From Clostridiales bacterium UBA6114 (GTDB taxonomy: Bacteria > Bacillota > Clostridia > Oscillospirales > Butyricicoccaceae): 64,000 nucleotides of DNA. A program made the translations under genes and the position numbers. Location: the NCBI GenBank assembly GCA_002423435.1, contig DIWE01000018.1:53907-117906 (forward strand). Reading direction: 5' to 3'. Shown here one piece after another: positions 33,069 through 41,627 of this stretch; position 1 is the first letter of the stretch; each line of letters starts with the position of its first letter. The notes under the pieces were generated by a model. That model made no database searches. It was not told the DNA's origin and worked only from the letters and a program-made list of their open reading frames with translations.

Positions 33069-33725
33069 ACGGTCCGCATTTTACCATCCATTGCTTCGGC
33101 GTCCCCGCTGCATCTCGCCACAACAATCGACCGCCTCAAGCCCCACGGCCTGCTGCACATCGACATTGAGGACGGAAACTTTATTCCCAACATCACATTC
33201 GGTATGAAAGCCGTGCGCGAAATCGCCGCGTACGCCGATATGCAGCTCAATGTCCACATCATGGCGACAAACCCCATGCAGTATGTCGAGCCGCTTTTCG
33301 GGCTTCCATCTGTTTCGGAAATCGCCGTGCATATTGAAGCCCTGCCCTATCCCCTCGCGGTCCTGCGCGGCATCCGCGCCGCAGGGAAAAAAGCCGGGCT
33401 CGCGCTGAATTTCAGCACGCCTGTTTCAAACCTCGCGCCATTCATCAACGATCTCGACTTCATCCTTATTATGAGCTCCGAACCGGACGGCGCCGACCAG
33501 TCCTTCCATATATCCGCTCCGGACAGGATCCGTGAAGCGCGCCGCCTTCTCGGGCAGCGCGGCCGGGTATGGGCGGACGGCGGAATCGTCGACGAGCAAA
33601 CGCTTTTGCTGGCATGCAAAAGCGGGGCGGACACCGTGGTCATGGGCAGGGCAATCGTCGGCTACGATGAGCCCATGCAAAAAATCGCCTTTTTTCGGCA
33701 GATTCTGGCGGAGAATAGGCTATGA
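33069..33725 (+). CDS. rpe: Ribulose-phosphate 3-epimerase family protein with apparent ACG start
   Basis: 218 residues if translation begins at ACG 33069. Homology starts VRILPSIA directly after it, as in normal Rpe. From the SDR stop (32994-32996) to Met46 at 33204 there is no in-frame ATG, GTG or TTG, yet residues 2-45 are clearly Rpe (PSI, LHIDIEDGNFIPNITFG). A strong AGGGGGAGGG lies 7 bp before the ACG. Catalytic positions are kept: His30, Asp32, His63 (NVHIM) and the ADGG Asp. It interconverts D-ribulose-5-P and D-xylulose-5-P or an epimer. Starting at 33204 would delete two beta strands, so an ACG start, or a start-codon mutation, is inferred. Confidence 0.78.
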   Translation, partial: TVRILPSIASASPLHLATTIDRLKPHGLLHIDIEDGNFIPNITFGMKAVREIAAYADMQLNVHIMATNPMQYVEPLFGLPSVSEIAVHIEALPYPLAVLRGIRAAGKKAGLALNFSTPVSNLAPFINDLDFILIMSSEPDGADQSFHISAPDRIREARRLLGQRGRVWADGGIVDEQTLLLACKSGADTVVMGRAIVGYDEPMQKIAFFRQILAENRL

Positions 33726-34567
33726 GCGGCACATACGATATCCGCTCCCCTCTGGGGATTTATGAAAAAGCGCTGCGGCCGGAGCCGCTTAAGAGTCTGT
33801 TTTCCATTGCGGCCCGGCTCGGCTTCGACTGTTTTGAAATCAGTCTGGACGAAAGCGACGCGCGGCTTTGCCGCCTCGATTGGCCCCGGGCGCAGGCCGA
33901 CGCCGTACGAAGGTGCGCGGCCGACAGCGGCATCCGCCTGTTCTCGGCCTGTCTGAGCGGGCACCGCAGATTCCCGTTGGGCAGCGCCGACCCGGAAATT
34001 GAAAAACGCGCCGTGGAGATTTTGCAAAAAGCCGTCATTTTTTGCGAACGCGTGGGCATCCGCGTACTTCAGGTGATGAGCTACGATGTGTTTTACGAGC
34101 CGTCGAGCGGCGATACGGTGCGGCGTTATCTCGAAAATCTCGCCGGGTGCGCGCGCTTTTCCGAGGCTTACGGCGTCACGCTCGCCGTCGAGCCGATCGA
34201 GCATACGCACTTTCAATCGCCCTCCGACGTCCGCAGGATTTTGGAGCATTGCGGTTCCCCGTGGCTTAAGATCTATCCGGATGTCGCGAACATGGCCGCG
34301 GTCGGCATCGACCCGCTGCCCGAGATCGAAGGCTGTATGTCCGATATGGCGGCGCTCCACATCCGCGAGGCGTTACCGGAATTTTTCGGAAACGTTCCGT
34401 TCGGCACGGGTATCGTCCCGTTTGACGGGCTGTTTTCGCTTCTGAAACGAAAGGGCTACGCGGGGCCGATCAATATCGAAATGTGGTATGAGGAAGGGAT
34501 GGACGACCTATCGTTTGTCCGAAATTCGCTTGATTTTGTGCGCTCCGGCCTGGCCGCCGCGAAATAA
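33722..34567 (+). CDS. L-xylulose/L-ribulose-5-phosphate 3-epimerase (UlaE/SgbU-like)
   Basis: 281 residues. It shares with UlaE/SgbU, as I remember them, the phrases LGIYEKAL (11-18), CLSGHRRFPLGS (about 77-88), YPDVANM (about 182-188) and VPFGTGIVPFDG. The barrel acids Glu (AVEPIEH), Asp (YPDV), His (LHI) and Glu (IEMW) are present. It would convert L-xylulose-5-P to L-ribulose-5-P, directly downstream of the LyxK-type kinase reaction. The start overlaps the Rpe stop by four bases (ATGA). Confidence 0.87.
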   Translation: MSGTYDIRSPLGIYEKALRPEPLKSLFSIAARLGFDCFEISLDESDARLCRLDWPRAQADAVRRCAADSGIRLFSACLSGHRRFPLGSADPEIEKRAVEILQKAVIFCERVGIRVLQVMSYDVFYEPSSGDTVRRYLENLAGCARFSEAYGVTLAVEPIEHTHFQSPSDVRRILEHCGSPWLKIYPDVANMAAVGIDPLPEIEGCMSDMAALHIREALPEFFGNVPFGTGIVPFDGLFSLLKRKGYAGPINIEMWYEEGMDDLSFVRNSLDFVRSGLAAAK

Positions 34568-34609
34568 CGGCGCAAAACCGGGGAAATTTGACAGGAGGGA
34601 CTCCCTAAA

Positions 34610-35254
34610 GTGTACGAACAGGAAAAGCAACTGATCCTGAAAACAGCTTTATCCATGGTAAAATACCGCTTGGTTGCCTTATCCGGCGGCAACGTCACCA
34701 TGCGCATGCCGGACGGCAACTACTTGATCACGCCCTCCGGCATGGTCTACGAGGAGATGGCGCCGGACGACGTGCTGCTGGTCAACGACAACGGCGAGGT
34801 GGTGGAAGGGCACCGCAGGCCGTCGGTCGACACCGCCGCCATACTGGACGTGTTTCACGCCATGCCTTCGGTAAACGCGGTGATCCACACCCATCAGCCG
34901 TATGCGACGGCCGTCGGGCTCATCGACGACGAGCTGCCCGCCTGTCTGACGACCCTCGTGGACGCGACGCGCGGCGCCGTCCGGGTCGCACCGTACCTTC
35001 CCACCGCCGACCGGGACATGGGGCGTCTGACTGTGGAATACGCCGGCGATTCACTTGCCGTGATATTAAAGCACCACGGCGTCATGACGTTCGGCAAGGA
35101 CATCCCCGAAGCGCTCATGGCCGCGGTCTACCTCGAGGAGGCGGCGAAATCTTACATGCTGGCGCGCCCCTTCCGGACGTTTTCTTCCTTTGACCGTTCG
35201 GAAATCGAGCACGCGAGGGCGGAGGCCCTGTGCTACGGGCAGGTTGAAGATTAG
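34610..35254 (+). CDS. Class II aldolase/epimerase (AraD/FucA family)
   Basis: 214 residues from a GTG start after CAGGAGGGA. Zinc ligands are His93 and His95 (HTH) and a His of HHG at 155-156. The acidic residue in PSVDT is Asp74, as in AraD (FucA has Glu). Asp118 in LVDATRG sits where AraD has its catalytic Asp120, where FucA lacks one. This favours L-ribulose-5-phosphate 4-epimerase (AraD/UlaF/SgbE) over fuculose-phosphate aldolase. It would complete the L-xylulose to D-xylulose-5-P route. It is the last gene of the operon. Confidence 0.85.
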   Translation: MYEQEKQLILKTALSMVKYRLVALSGGNVTMRMPDGNYLITPSGMVYEEMAPDDVLLVNDNGEVVEGHRRPSVDTAAILDVFHAMPSVNAVIHTHQPYATAVGLIDDELPACLTTLVDATRGAVRVAPYLPTADRDMGRLTVEYAGDSLAVILKHHGVMTFGKDIPEALMAAVYLEEAAKSYMLARPFRTFSSFDRSEIEHARAEALCYGQVED

Positions 35255-35294
35255 CCGATTTTTGTGCTTGGCGCGTATTTGCATAAGGAGCATA

Positions 35295-35344
35295 AAAAAA
35301 GAGGGCTGCCCTAAAAAGTACTTTTTAGGGCAGCCCTCTTTTTT
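35295..35344. terminator. Bidirectional terminator, 50-bp perfect palindrome
   Basis: A perfect palindrome centred between 35319 and 35320, with a GC-rich stem (GAGGGCTGCCCT), an A-rich 5' side and a TTTTTT 3' side on either strand. It lies between convergent genes and should terminate both. Confidence 0.9.
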
Positions 35345-35354
35345 ATCGAATTAT

Positions 35355-37904
35355 TTATCTGCACAAAAGCTTTTGTAACACGATATCCGAGAATAATTCC
35401 ATTTTTTCCGTTCTGGCAACGAAAAGCACATCCGAAAAGCCTTTGCTCTGCGGCAAAAGGGATTCCAGCATATTGGCCTTACTCAGGATATACTCGGGGT
35501 GATACACCACATCCTTTTGTCCGGCAAAAATAGCCGCGTAAAAAATCCCCGTTTCCACAAGATCCTGAAAGAAATGGCTGCCATAGGACAGCTCCGGGAT
35601 AAATCCCTCTTCTCCCGACGCGACCTCGCAAATAACCGACATATTGCAGATCTCCGAAAAATGCACGGGCAGCCCCAGCGACGGCGTCGTGGTTCCCCAT
35701 CTGCCCGGTCCGACCAGCATGAGATTTTTCCCCTTCAGGGCAGTGTTAAGGGCGCCTATCTGTCTCGCGACGGCATATTTATCCCGCTCATTTCGTTCCA
35801 AATAGGCTTTTGAATCGACAAACACGACATAGTCAATGGGAAGGCGCACATTGCCGCCCATAAAATTCCCCCGAGTCGAGAAAAAGCAGTTTTGTTCGTC
35901 ATCGAGGTCGGGTATATGAACCGGCTTTCCAAGCCCCCTTGTCTGTAAAGGCCGGCACTGCAGCAGGTTTACCTTAAACTGTCCGTCCTTTGCGAAATTG
36001 GCGGTGAATTCGATATCCACCGGATAGTGATAAACGCTCGACAAAAGCGCCAGCATGTCTTTCATAAAGGCTGAAAAGCCCGTATTTGCAAGGAGCTTCC
36101 GGAAGTCAAGAATGTCCGGGACGCTCCTGTCGGCATGTCCGAGATCGCGCAGGCGGCTTTCTGTTTCGCTGTCCGGCCTTAGGAATAATTCCTTATCCGT
36201 TTTTATGTCATACGCCGTAACGTTTTCCACGCTTTTTGTCACCAGGCTGTTTTCTCTGAGCGAAAGGATATCCACATAATGCTGGGTAAATTTTTGCTGA
36301 TCCCCATAATTTACCGGGGGAAGGCGCGAGGGGTCGTCGAGATACACGAGCCGCGCGTAATCGCCCTCGGTCCTGTCCACCGCTCTCGTCCCAAGCCCAA
36401 AAACGAGGCGGAGCATTCCGGTGTTCATATCCATGCTTTTGTCCCACACATAAAGATTCGACGAGTTGCCGACTCCCGCCACATGGGGGAAGAAGTTCTC
36501 CCGGTAATAGTCTCCCGAAACGCGCTGGACCAGGATTGCCATTTGTTCATCCTTTTCGAAAAGCCCTCTGTTCATCCTGTAAGAAAGCGCGTCTTCATCC
36601 ATTGTGCTGGCGTAAACGATGCGCACCGCCTGTTCAAAGGCCTGATAGCGCTGCTCCGGCGTACCCTGATTGACGCAAAAAATGCTGTCGTATTTGCCGG
36701 CGAAAGCGTTGCCGAAATTGTCCTCGAGCAGGGAGCTCGAACGCACGATGATGGGAGACTGTCCGAAATATTCGAGCATTTGAAGAAACTGCTCCCGGAT
36801 ACTCTCGGGAAACCTGCCGCCCAGCAATTTCTCCTTGAGCTCCGGCGCGCATTTGAAAAAACCGTCTTTGGTCTTTTGCATTGTGCGCAATTTCCACCAG
36901 CCGTTTTCAACAATATACGTGTAAAATATATCCGAGCCGAGGTAATAGGAATCATGGGGCTCGAGAAAAGGCGTGAAGCGGTTTAGAGCGTCTTTCTCCA
37001 GAATCTTTCTGGCGACAAGCATGCCGACGCTCTTTCCCCCTATAAAGCCCGTGCCCACCTCTCTCGCCGCGATCGCCAGCACATCCCTAAGCGAAAGATA
37101 CCGTTCGCAAAGCTCGAAAATCCTCGATTTTCCGCCTATGAGCATCGACATTAAAAGCCTTTTTGTTTTTTCCTGCCGCTCGAGCGGCTGCGAAAGCATC
37201 TCTTTTGCCTTCGCGAACACAACGTCCCAGTAATCAAGCTGGTTCCCGCCGCGGTTGATACTGGAAAACAGCTCGGCGGCCTCCGCGCTCGCGGTTATGC
37301 ACACCGCCTCGTCCCCCCGTATCAAATGAGGGAAAAACATTGTCGGCGAATAGCGCCCCCAGGCCTTTAAAGGGTGAATGTAAATTTTGCCGTTTACCTC
37401 ATACAGGTCGAGCAGAAGCTGCGTCGTTTCCCTGATCCCCGCAATGGTGCTGTAGGTATGGGCATTGCGTATGATTGCAAAATACGCAACCGTGTCCAGC
37501 TCATACAGAAACGGACAAATGATCTTGAAAAAGTTGCCGATCATCAGGTCAGAATGCCAGTACTCGAGCAAATCGGTCAGGCAGTCGAAGACATAGAAGG
37601 CGTTCCTTCCCTCATGCTTAACCAGGCCGTACACATATGTCGCAAAGCTTTCAAAGCCCTTCGACGCATCCACCCGGCAGATGCTGACAGGCTGCTTGTT
37701 ATCAAAAAGCGGTTCATGGTTCCCGAAACGGACATAAATAAGCTTTCTGTCGTCCCGGATCGCCTGCCCGATAAAAGGCGTAACGACTTTTTTATAACTC
37801 GATACCGAATCCACCTGCCAGACCGCGTTGTCTCCCAGCCGGAGCTTATCGACCATAAGGTCGAGCCCCTGATGTCCCGTGCTCACTTTGTCATTCATAC
37901 TCAT
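35355..37904 (-). CDS. PEP/pyruvate-binding domain protein (PPDK/PEP synthase N-domain-like)
   Basis: 849 residues from the ATG after GGCGGGGAG. The first about 300 residues are unlike PEP synthase. The middle (about 300-560) carries the ATP-grasp-like pyruvate phosphate dikinase nucleotide-binding domain: GTGFIGGKSVGMLVARKIL, IIVRSSSLLEDNFGNAFAGKY, and an Arg-rich GLGTRAVDRTEGDYAR. I see no phospho-His swivel motif (GG..SHAA) and no PEP-binding barrel. It therefore cannot run the full PEP synthase cycle alone, and its role is unknown. The second half ends in a domain with LMLVGPGRWGTTTPSLG. It is followed by a bidirectional terminator. Confidence 0.75.
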   Translation of the reverse strand: MSMNDKVSTGHQGLDLMVDKLRLGDNAVWQVDSVSSYKKVVTPFIGQAIRDDRKLIYVRFGNHEPLFDNKQPVSICRVDASKGFESFATYVYGLVKHEGRNAFYVFDCLTDLLEYWHSDLMIGNFFKIICPFLYELDTVAYFAIIRNAHTYSTIAGIRETTQLLLDLYEVNGKIYIHPLKAWGRYSPTMFFPHLIRGDEAVCITASAEAAELFSSINRGGNQLDYWDVVFAKAKEMLSQPLERQEKTKRLLMSMLIGGKSRIFELCERYLSLRDVLAIAAREVGTGFIGGKSVGMLVARKILEKDALNRFTPFLEPHDSYYLGSDIFYTYIVENGWWKLRTMQKTKDGFFKCAPELKEKLLGGRFPESIREQFLQMLEYFGQSPIIVRSSSLLEDNFGNAFAGKYDSIFCVNQGTPEQRYQAFEQAVRIVYASTMDEDALSYRMNRGLFEKDEQMAILVQRVSGDYYRENFFPHVAGVGNSSNLYVWDKSMDMNTGMLRLVFGLGTRAVDRTEGDYARLVYLDDPSRLPPVNYGDQQKFTQHYVDILSLRENSLVTKSVENVTAYDIKTDKELFLRPDSETESRLRDLGHADRSVPDILDFRKLLANTGFSAFMKDMLALLSSVYHYPVDIEFTANFAKDGQFKVNLLQCRPLQTRGLGKPVHIPDLDDEQNCFFSTRGNFMGGNVRLPIDYVVFVDSKAYLERNERDKYAVARQIGALNTALKGKNLMLVGPGRWGTTTPSLGLPVHFSEICNMSVICEVASGEEGFIPELSYGSHFFQDLVETGIFYAAIFAGQKDVVYHPEYILSKANMLESLLPQSKGFSDVLFVARTEKMELFSDIVLQKLLCR

Positions 37905-37986
37905 TTTGACTCCCCGCCCTCCGAAACCGGGTTCTTTCCGCCGGGCCAAATCCGGAAAATACAATATATTCGGGGTTGTTTTTCGC

Positions 37987-39510
37987 TCAGAGCTCGCTGC
38001 CGGCGCTTTTGATCAGGGAGATATAGGTTTCCACCGCGGCGCCCAGGGAGGCGTCCCGAATCAGCTGATCGTTCTGCTCCGACAGGTTTCGCGCCTCCAA
38101 AAGGAGCGGGGACATGCGGTAGACCCGGTCGCAGACCCTTTCGAAGTGCCGTGCGCCGTTTGAGCAGACCGCGACGGCCGGGGCGATCAGGATTCTTCCG
38201 AACCGCTTTTTCACGGCCCGGTAGATCATCCTGTACGCCTCCGTCTGCGTATCCGATATGGCGGAGGGCTCCCACGTTTCGAGCTCGTGGATGGAAACGG
38301 GGAGGTCCGACGTGATATCCCTTAAATAATCGACGACAAATCCGGCGGAGTCCCCGTTTAGGAGCCTGATATCCAATAAAGCCTCCGCTTTTAAGGGCCC
38401 CGATTTTGCCTTCGCCCCTTCCGCACTACTCCGGACGTCGATCGTCGTCGTGAGCATCGGACAGTCCGAGGGCTCATTGCGAAACAGCCGGAACAAAAGG
38501 CCGCCCGTAAAGGGCAGGTTGCCGACGGCGAACCGCTTGTCAAACGTCAGCGCGGGCGCCATGATTTTATAGTACCGTCTGGCCGTGTCGGTGATCCGGT
38601 AGCGCACGGGCGCCGCCTCGATCCTTGAAAGCGCTTCCTCAAGCACCTTCTGCGGATCCTTTTCTACCGCGCCTTTTTTCTTGTTTTTCCGTTCGGTCGG
38701 TTTACCCGTGCTCCCCGATGCGACAAGCTTCAATTTGAGCCTGCCTTTTTCGGTGACGCCGATCGCGGCGCTCGCAACGGACCGGTTAGAAGCGGCAAAG
38801 GGAAGAATCCTGCCCGAGGCGTACAGCACAAAGGCCGGCCTGATTTTTTTCCGGTAAAACATTCTTGCGATGTTGAACATCCCGTTTTGACCGCCGGACT
38901 CGCCGTCGTGGCCGAACGCGAAATAGATATCCCGCTTTGTCGGGGCGTATCCCGCCCGGATCAGATATTCGGCCGCCTCCAGCATTGCGATCACGTTGCA
39001 TTTCCCGCCAGCGGCGCCAGGGCCGGTAATCAGGCTTTTTTCGATATATTCATCCTCTTTTTTGGGAGCCGGCTTCGTTTTTTTCAAATCCACGTCGAAA
39101 TGCGAGCAGAACACGGCGGGTTCATTCGTCTCGGCCGACTTTGACGGCCAGTAAAAAAGCAGGCTGCCCGCGCCGTAAATATCGAAGCCGAACGTCTGAA
39201 AGACCCCGGGGTACCGCTCCTCCAGCATTTTCCGGAACAGGGCCAGCGATTCGGGGGCGTCCTCCCGCGTCTCGATGCCGGCCGCAAGCTTGAGGCTTTC
39301 CGCGGCGCGCTCCCTCACATCGATGTCGGGCGGGCTTAATTTATAGCGTTCCTTCCCGCGCGGGATCTTACCCATGCGCAGCGTGCTGATGAGCGGGATG
39401 AAAACCGCCGCCAAAGCGAGAACGGATATGAAGAACCAGAAAAAATCCACGTTCTGTTCGTAGAAGCTTCCAAGCTCGATTCTGATCCAGGCCAGAAAAT
39501 TCTGAAGCAT
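37987..39510 (-). CDS. Membrane-anchored M20-like protein, probably catalytically inactive
   Basis: 507 residues. One N-terminal membrane helix (about 24-44) is followed by an M20 metallopeptidase-like fold. Only part of the active site is left: SHFDV keeps His137 and Asp139. GRGxxDxK has become GPGAAGGK (bridging Asp to Gly168), the DEExGG pair is DGESGG (general-base Glu to Gly203), and the C-terminal GTDSRH and HGxNER-like motifs read SNGARH and SEQNDQ. This systematic loss suggests a pseudopeptidase or binding protein, possibly surface-exposed. The frame is intact, so it is not a decaying pseudogene. It precedes the PEP/pyruvate-binding gene by 82 bp. Confidence 0.75.
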   Translation of the reverse strand: MLQNFLAWIRIELGSFYEQNVDFFWFFISVLALAAVFIPLISTLRMGKIPRGKERYKLSPPDIDVRERAAESLKLAAGIETREDAPESLALFRKMLEERYPGVFQTFGFDIYGAGSLLFYWPSKSAETNEPAVFCSHFDVDLKKTKPAPKKEDEYIEKSLITGPGAAGGKCNVIAMLEAAEYLIRAGYAPTKRDIYFAFGHDGESGGQNGMFNIARMFYRKKIRPAFVLYASGRILPFAASNRSVASAAIGVTEKGRLKLKLVASGSTGKPTERKNKKKGAVEKDPQKVLEEALSRIEAAPVRYRITDTARRYYKIMAPALTFDKRFAVGNLPFTGGLLFRLFRNEPSDCPMLTTTIDVRSSAEGAKAKSGPLKAEALLDIRLLNGDSAGFVVDYLRDITSDLPVSIHELETWEPSAISDTQTEAYRMIYRAVKKRFGRILIAPAVAVCSNGARHFERVCDRVYRMSPLLLEARNLSEQNDQLIRDASLGAAVETYISLIKSAGSEL

Positions 39511-39531
39511 CCGTATGTCCCTTCCTTAAGC

Positions 39532-39795
39532 ATAAGAGGCAAATCCGAACCCGTTTTTGAGGGACGGGATTCCGCCATTGCCGCAGAAATCCCCATTGCC
39601 ATACGTCAGTATTGCCAATGCGTCTTTCCTTGCACTGACAAAATCCCGTTCCCTCAAAAATCTTCGACCCCTATGCTTCGATTTTTGGTAGATTTCGAGG
39701 CGGCCGACGACGGCGGGCTGACGCCCGCCTAGGAGAACAACGAAGAAAGATGCCAAAAGGCGCTGCATAGAGGCGGGTTCGGATTTGCCTCTTAT
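39532..39795. mobile_element. 264-bp inverted-repeat element at the 3' end of ribF
   Basis: Perfect 22-bp terminal inverted repeats (39532-39553 and 39774-39795) enclose about 220 bp. A second, inner inverted pair lies at 39554-39571 and 39642-39660, identical but for one inserted base. It looks like a MITE. An 80-codon frame on the minus strand (39526-39768) nearly fills it but has no proper start context and is probably incidental. The right repeat contains the TAA of ribF, so insertion abutted or supplied the gene's end. Confidence 0.72.
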
Positions 39796-40697
39796 TTGTG
39801 CCCGGCTTCGTTAAAGTATTCCCCGGCCGATTGGATATCCTGTTCGATCTGCCTTAAGAGCGCGTCCGCATCGCCGTATTTCCGCTCGGGCCGCAGATAG
39901 TGCAAAAGCTGCAGCCTTGCCTGCTTTCCGTACGCGTTGCCCCGGTAGCCGATCGCGTTGGTCTCGATGGTGACGCCGCCTCCGGTCCCGAACGTCGGCC
40001 GGACGCCGATATTCGTCACTGCCGGATAGCGCTGTCCGTCGAGCTCGACCCTTGTGGCATATACGCCGAACGGCGGCAGCAAGATCGACGGGGCGCACAC
40101 CATATTGATGGTGGGAACCAGCCTTTTCGAGCCGACGCCCCTGCCGTAAAGCACGTTTCCCGCGATTTCATGGGCATGTCCCAAATACGAATTTGCGCTT
40201 TCAATATCGCCGTTTGTCAGGAATTCCTTGATTTTGGTCGTGCTCACCGTCTGTCCGCCGAGCCTTACGTCCTTTATGATATCGCAGCCGATCCCGTGCT
40301 CTGTGCAAATCTCACGGAGCTTTTCGGCGTCGCCGAGCCCCTTGTGGCCAAACCGGAAGTTTTCGCCCGCGATCAGGTGGCGGGCATGATATTTTTCCAA
40401 AAGAAACCGATGAAAAAAATCCGTCCAGGGAAGGTTCATCATCGCCTCGTCGAACGGGAGCATGAGCACCTCGGAAACGCCGCCGATGCGTATTAGCATC
40501 TCGGCGCGCTGTTCATTGGTCGTCAGCGTTTTGATATCCCGTTTCAACAGCAGGGCGTCCGGATGATGGTCGAATGTGAGCGCCGTACTGCGCAGGCCAC
40601 GGCTTTCGGAAAGCTCACGGCAGCGATTTAAAAGCTTCTGGTGTCCGATGTGAACGCCGTCGAAAAAGCCAAGCGCAATGGCCCTGTTTAATTCCAT
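39792..40697 (-). CDS. ribF: Bifunctional riboflavin kinase/FAD synthetase
   Basis: 301 residues. The FAD synthetase domain has GFFDGVHIGHQ (about 9-19) and STTKIKEF. The flavokinase domain has VPTINM and TNIGVRPTF. It makes FMN and FAD from riboflavin and ATP. The ATG at 40697 follows GGAGGGGCCT, and the TTG 12 bp upstream is inside that site. It closes the rimP-ribF operon, and its stop lies in the terminal repeat of an inserted element. The usual rpsO-pnp continuation is absent here. Confidence 0.93.
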   Translation of the reverse strand: MELNRAIALGFFDGVHIGHQKLLNRCRELSESRGLRSTALTFDHHPDALLLKRDIKTLTTNEQRAEMLIRIGGVSEVLMLPFDEAMMNLPWTDFFHRFLLEKYHARHLIAGENFRFGHKGLGDAEKLREICTEHGIGCDIIKDVRLGGQTVSTTKIKEFLTNGDIESANSYLGHAHEIAGNVLYGRGVGSKRLVPTINMVCAPSILLPPFGVYATRVELDGQRYPAVTNIGVRPTFGTGGGVTIETNAIGYRGNAYGKQARLQLLHYLRPERKYGDADALLRQIEQDIQSAGEYFNEAGHK

Positions 40698-40712
40698 AGG
40701 CCCCTCCAAAGG

Positions 40713-41627
40713 TCAGCAAAAGAAATTTTTTTCGCAGAAAATCGCCTGTCCGCCGGAAAAAAGGGGTTTCTGCCGCCCCAGCATGAGAAAGGCGCCGTCG
40801 GGCGCATAAACGCGGCAAAGCCCGCCGGGTTTCAGCGGCGGTCCGTCTTCGACCGACGACAGGGGGACGAACGCGCCGTTTCTCACCCGCGTTTCCCCGT
40901 AGGAGTCCACCCGCAGCCCGGGATATTCCATAAACAGGGTGTCGGGCGCGAGAATATACCTTTCGATCTCCCCGCTTTCGGCGAGCTGCCCGACCCTTTG
41001 GAGGGAGAGCGCTTCCTCGATCCGGAACATCCCGGACCTCGTCCTGCGAAGCGCCGTCATGACGGCCCCGCAGCCGAGAGCATCCCCGAGATCGGTGCAG
41101 ATCGTCCGGATATAAGTACCCGCCGAGCAAAGTATCCGCGCCTCGTATTCCGGCGGCGTCTCGCCCGCGTTTATAAGCTCCGCCCGATAGACGGTGATTT
41201 CCCTCGCCTTGCGCTCGACGGTGACGCCGCGGCGCGCATACTCGTAAAGCCTTTTGCCGTCCACCTTGACCGCGGAGTACATCGGGGGCACCTGGGAGAT
41301 CCGCCCGACAAACGAGCAAAGAGCCTCCCCGACCTCCTTTTGGGACACGCGGACAGCCTTTTCCCCGATGACACGTCCCGTGATATCGCCCGTGTCGGTG
41401 GAAAGCCCGAGCCGGAACCGGACGACGTATTCCTTGTCGTGGCCGGAGGCAAACTCGCAGCACCGGGTAGCCTCGCCCAGAAACACCGGCAGCACGCCGA
41501 TCGCCATCGGGTCGAGCGTCCCGCTGTGACCGATCCTGCGCATTTTGAAGATCCCGCGAAGGACGGCGATCACGTCGTGGGACGTATAATCCCGCGGCTT
41601 ATCGATTACAATGATTCCTCTATGCAT
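40713..41627 (-). CDS. truB: tRNA pseudouridine(55) synthase
   Basis: 304 residues. The catalytic Asp lies in HSGTLDPMAIGVLP (about 34-47). N-terminal GIIVIDKPRDYTSHDVI is the TruB signature, and a PUA-like C-terminal region follows. It isomerises U55 in the T-loop of tRNAs. The gene overlaps the end of nrnA by 22 bp and is 15 bp before ribF, the standard order in this operon. Confidence 0.95.
   Translation of the reverse strand: MHRGIIVIDKPRDYTSHDVIAVLRGIFKMRRIGHSGTLDPMAIGVLPVFLGEATRCCEFASGHDKEYVVRFRLGLSTDTGDITGRVIGEKAVRVSQKEVGEALCSFVGRISQVPPMYSAVKVDGKRLYEYARRGVTVERKAREITVYRAELINAGETPPEYEARILCSAGTYIRTICTDLGDALGCGAVMTALRRTRSGMFRIEEALSLQRVGQLAESGEIERYILAPDTLFMEYPGLRVDSYGETRVRNGAFVPLSSVEDGPPLKPGGLCRVYAPDGAFLMLGRQKPLFSGGQAIFCEKNFFC

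Noticed and set aside
39526..39768. 80-codon frame filling the 264-bp inverted-repeat element
   Set aside because: It follows the repeat's structure, has no ribosome binding site and no domain; more likely a by-product of the element.
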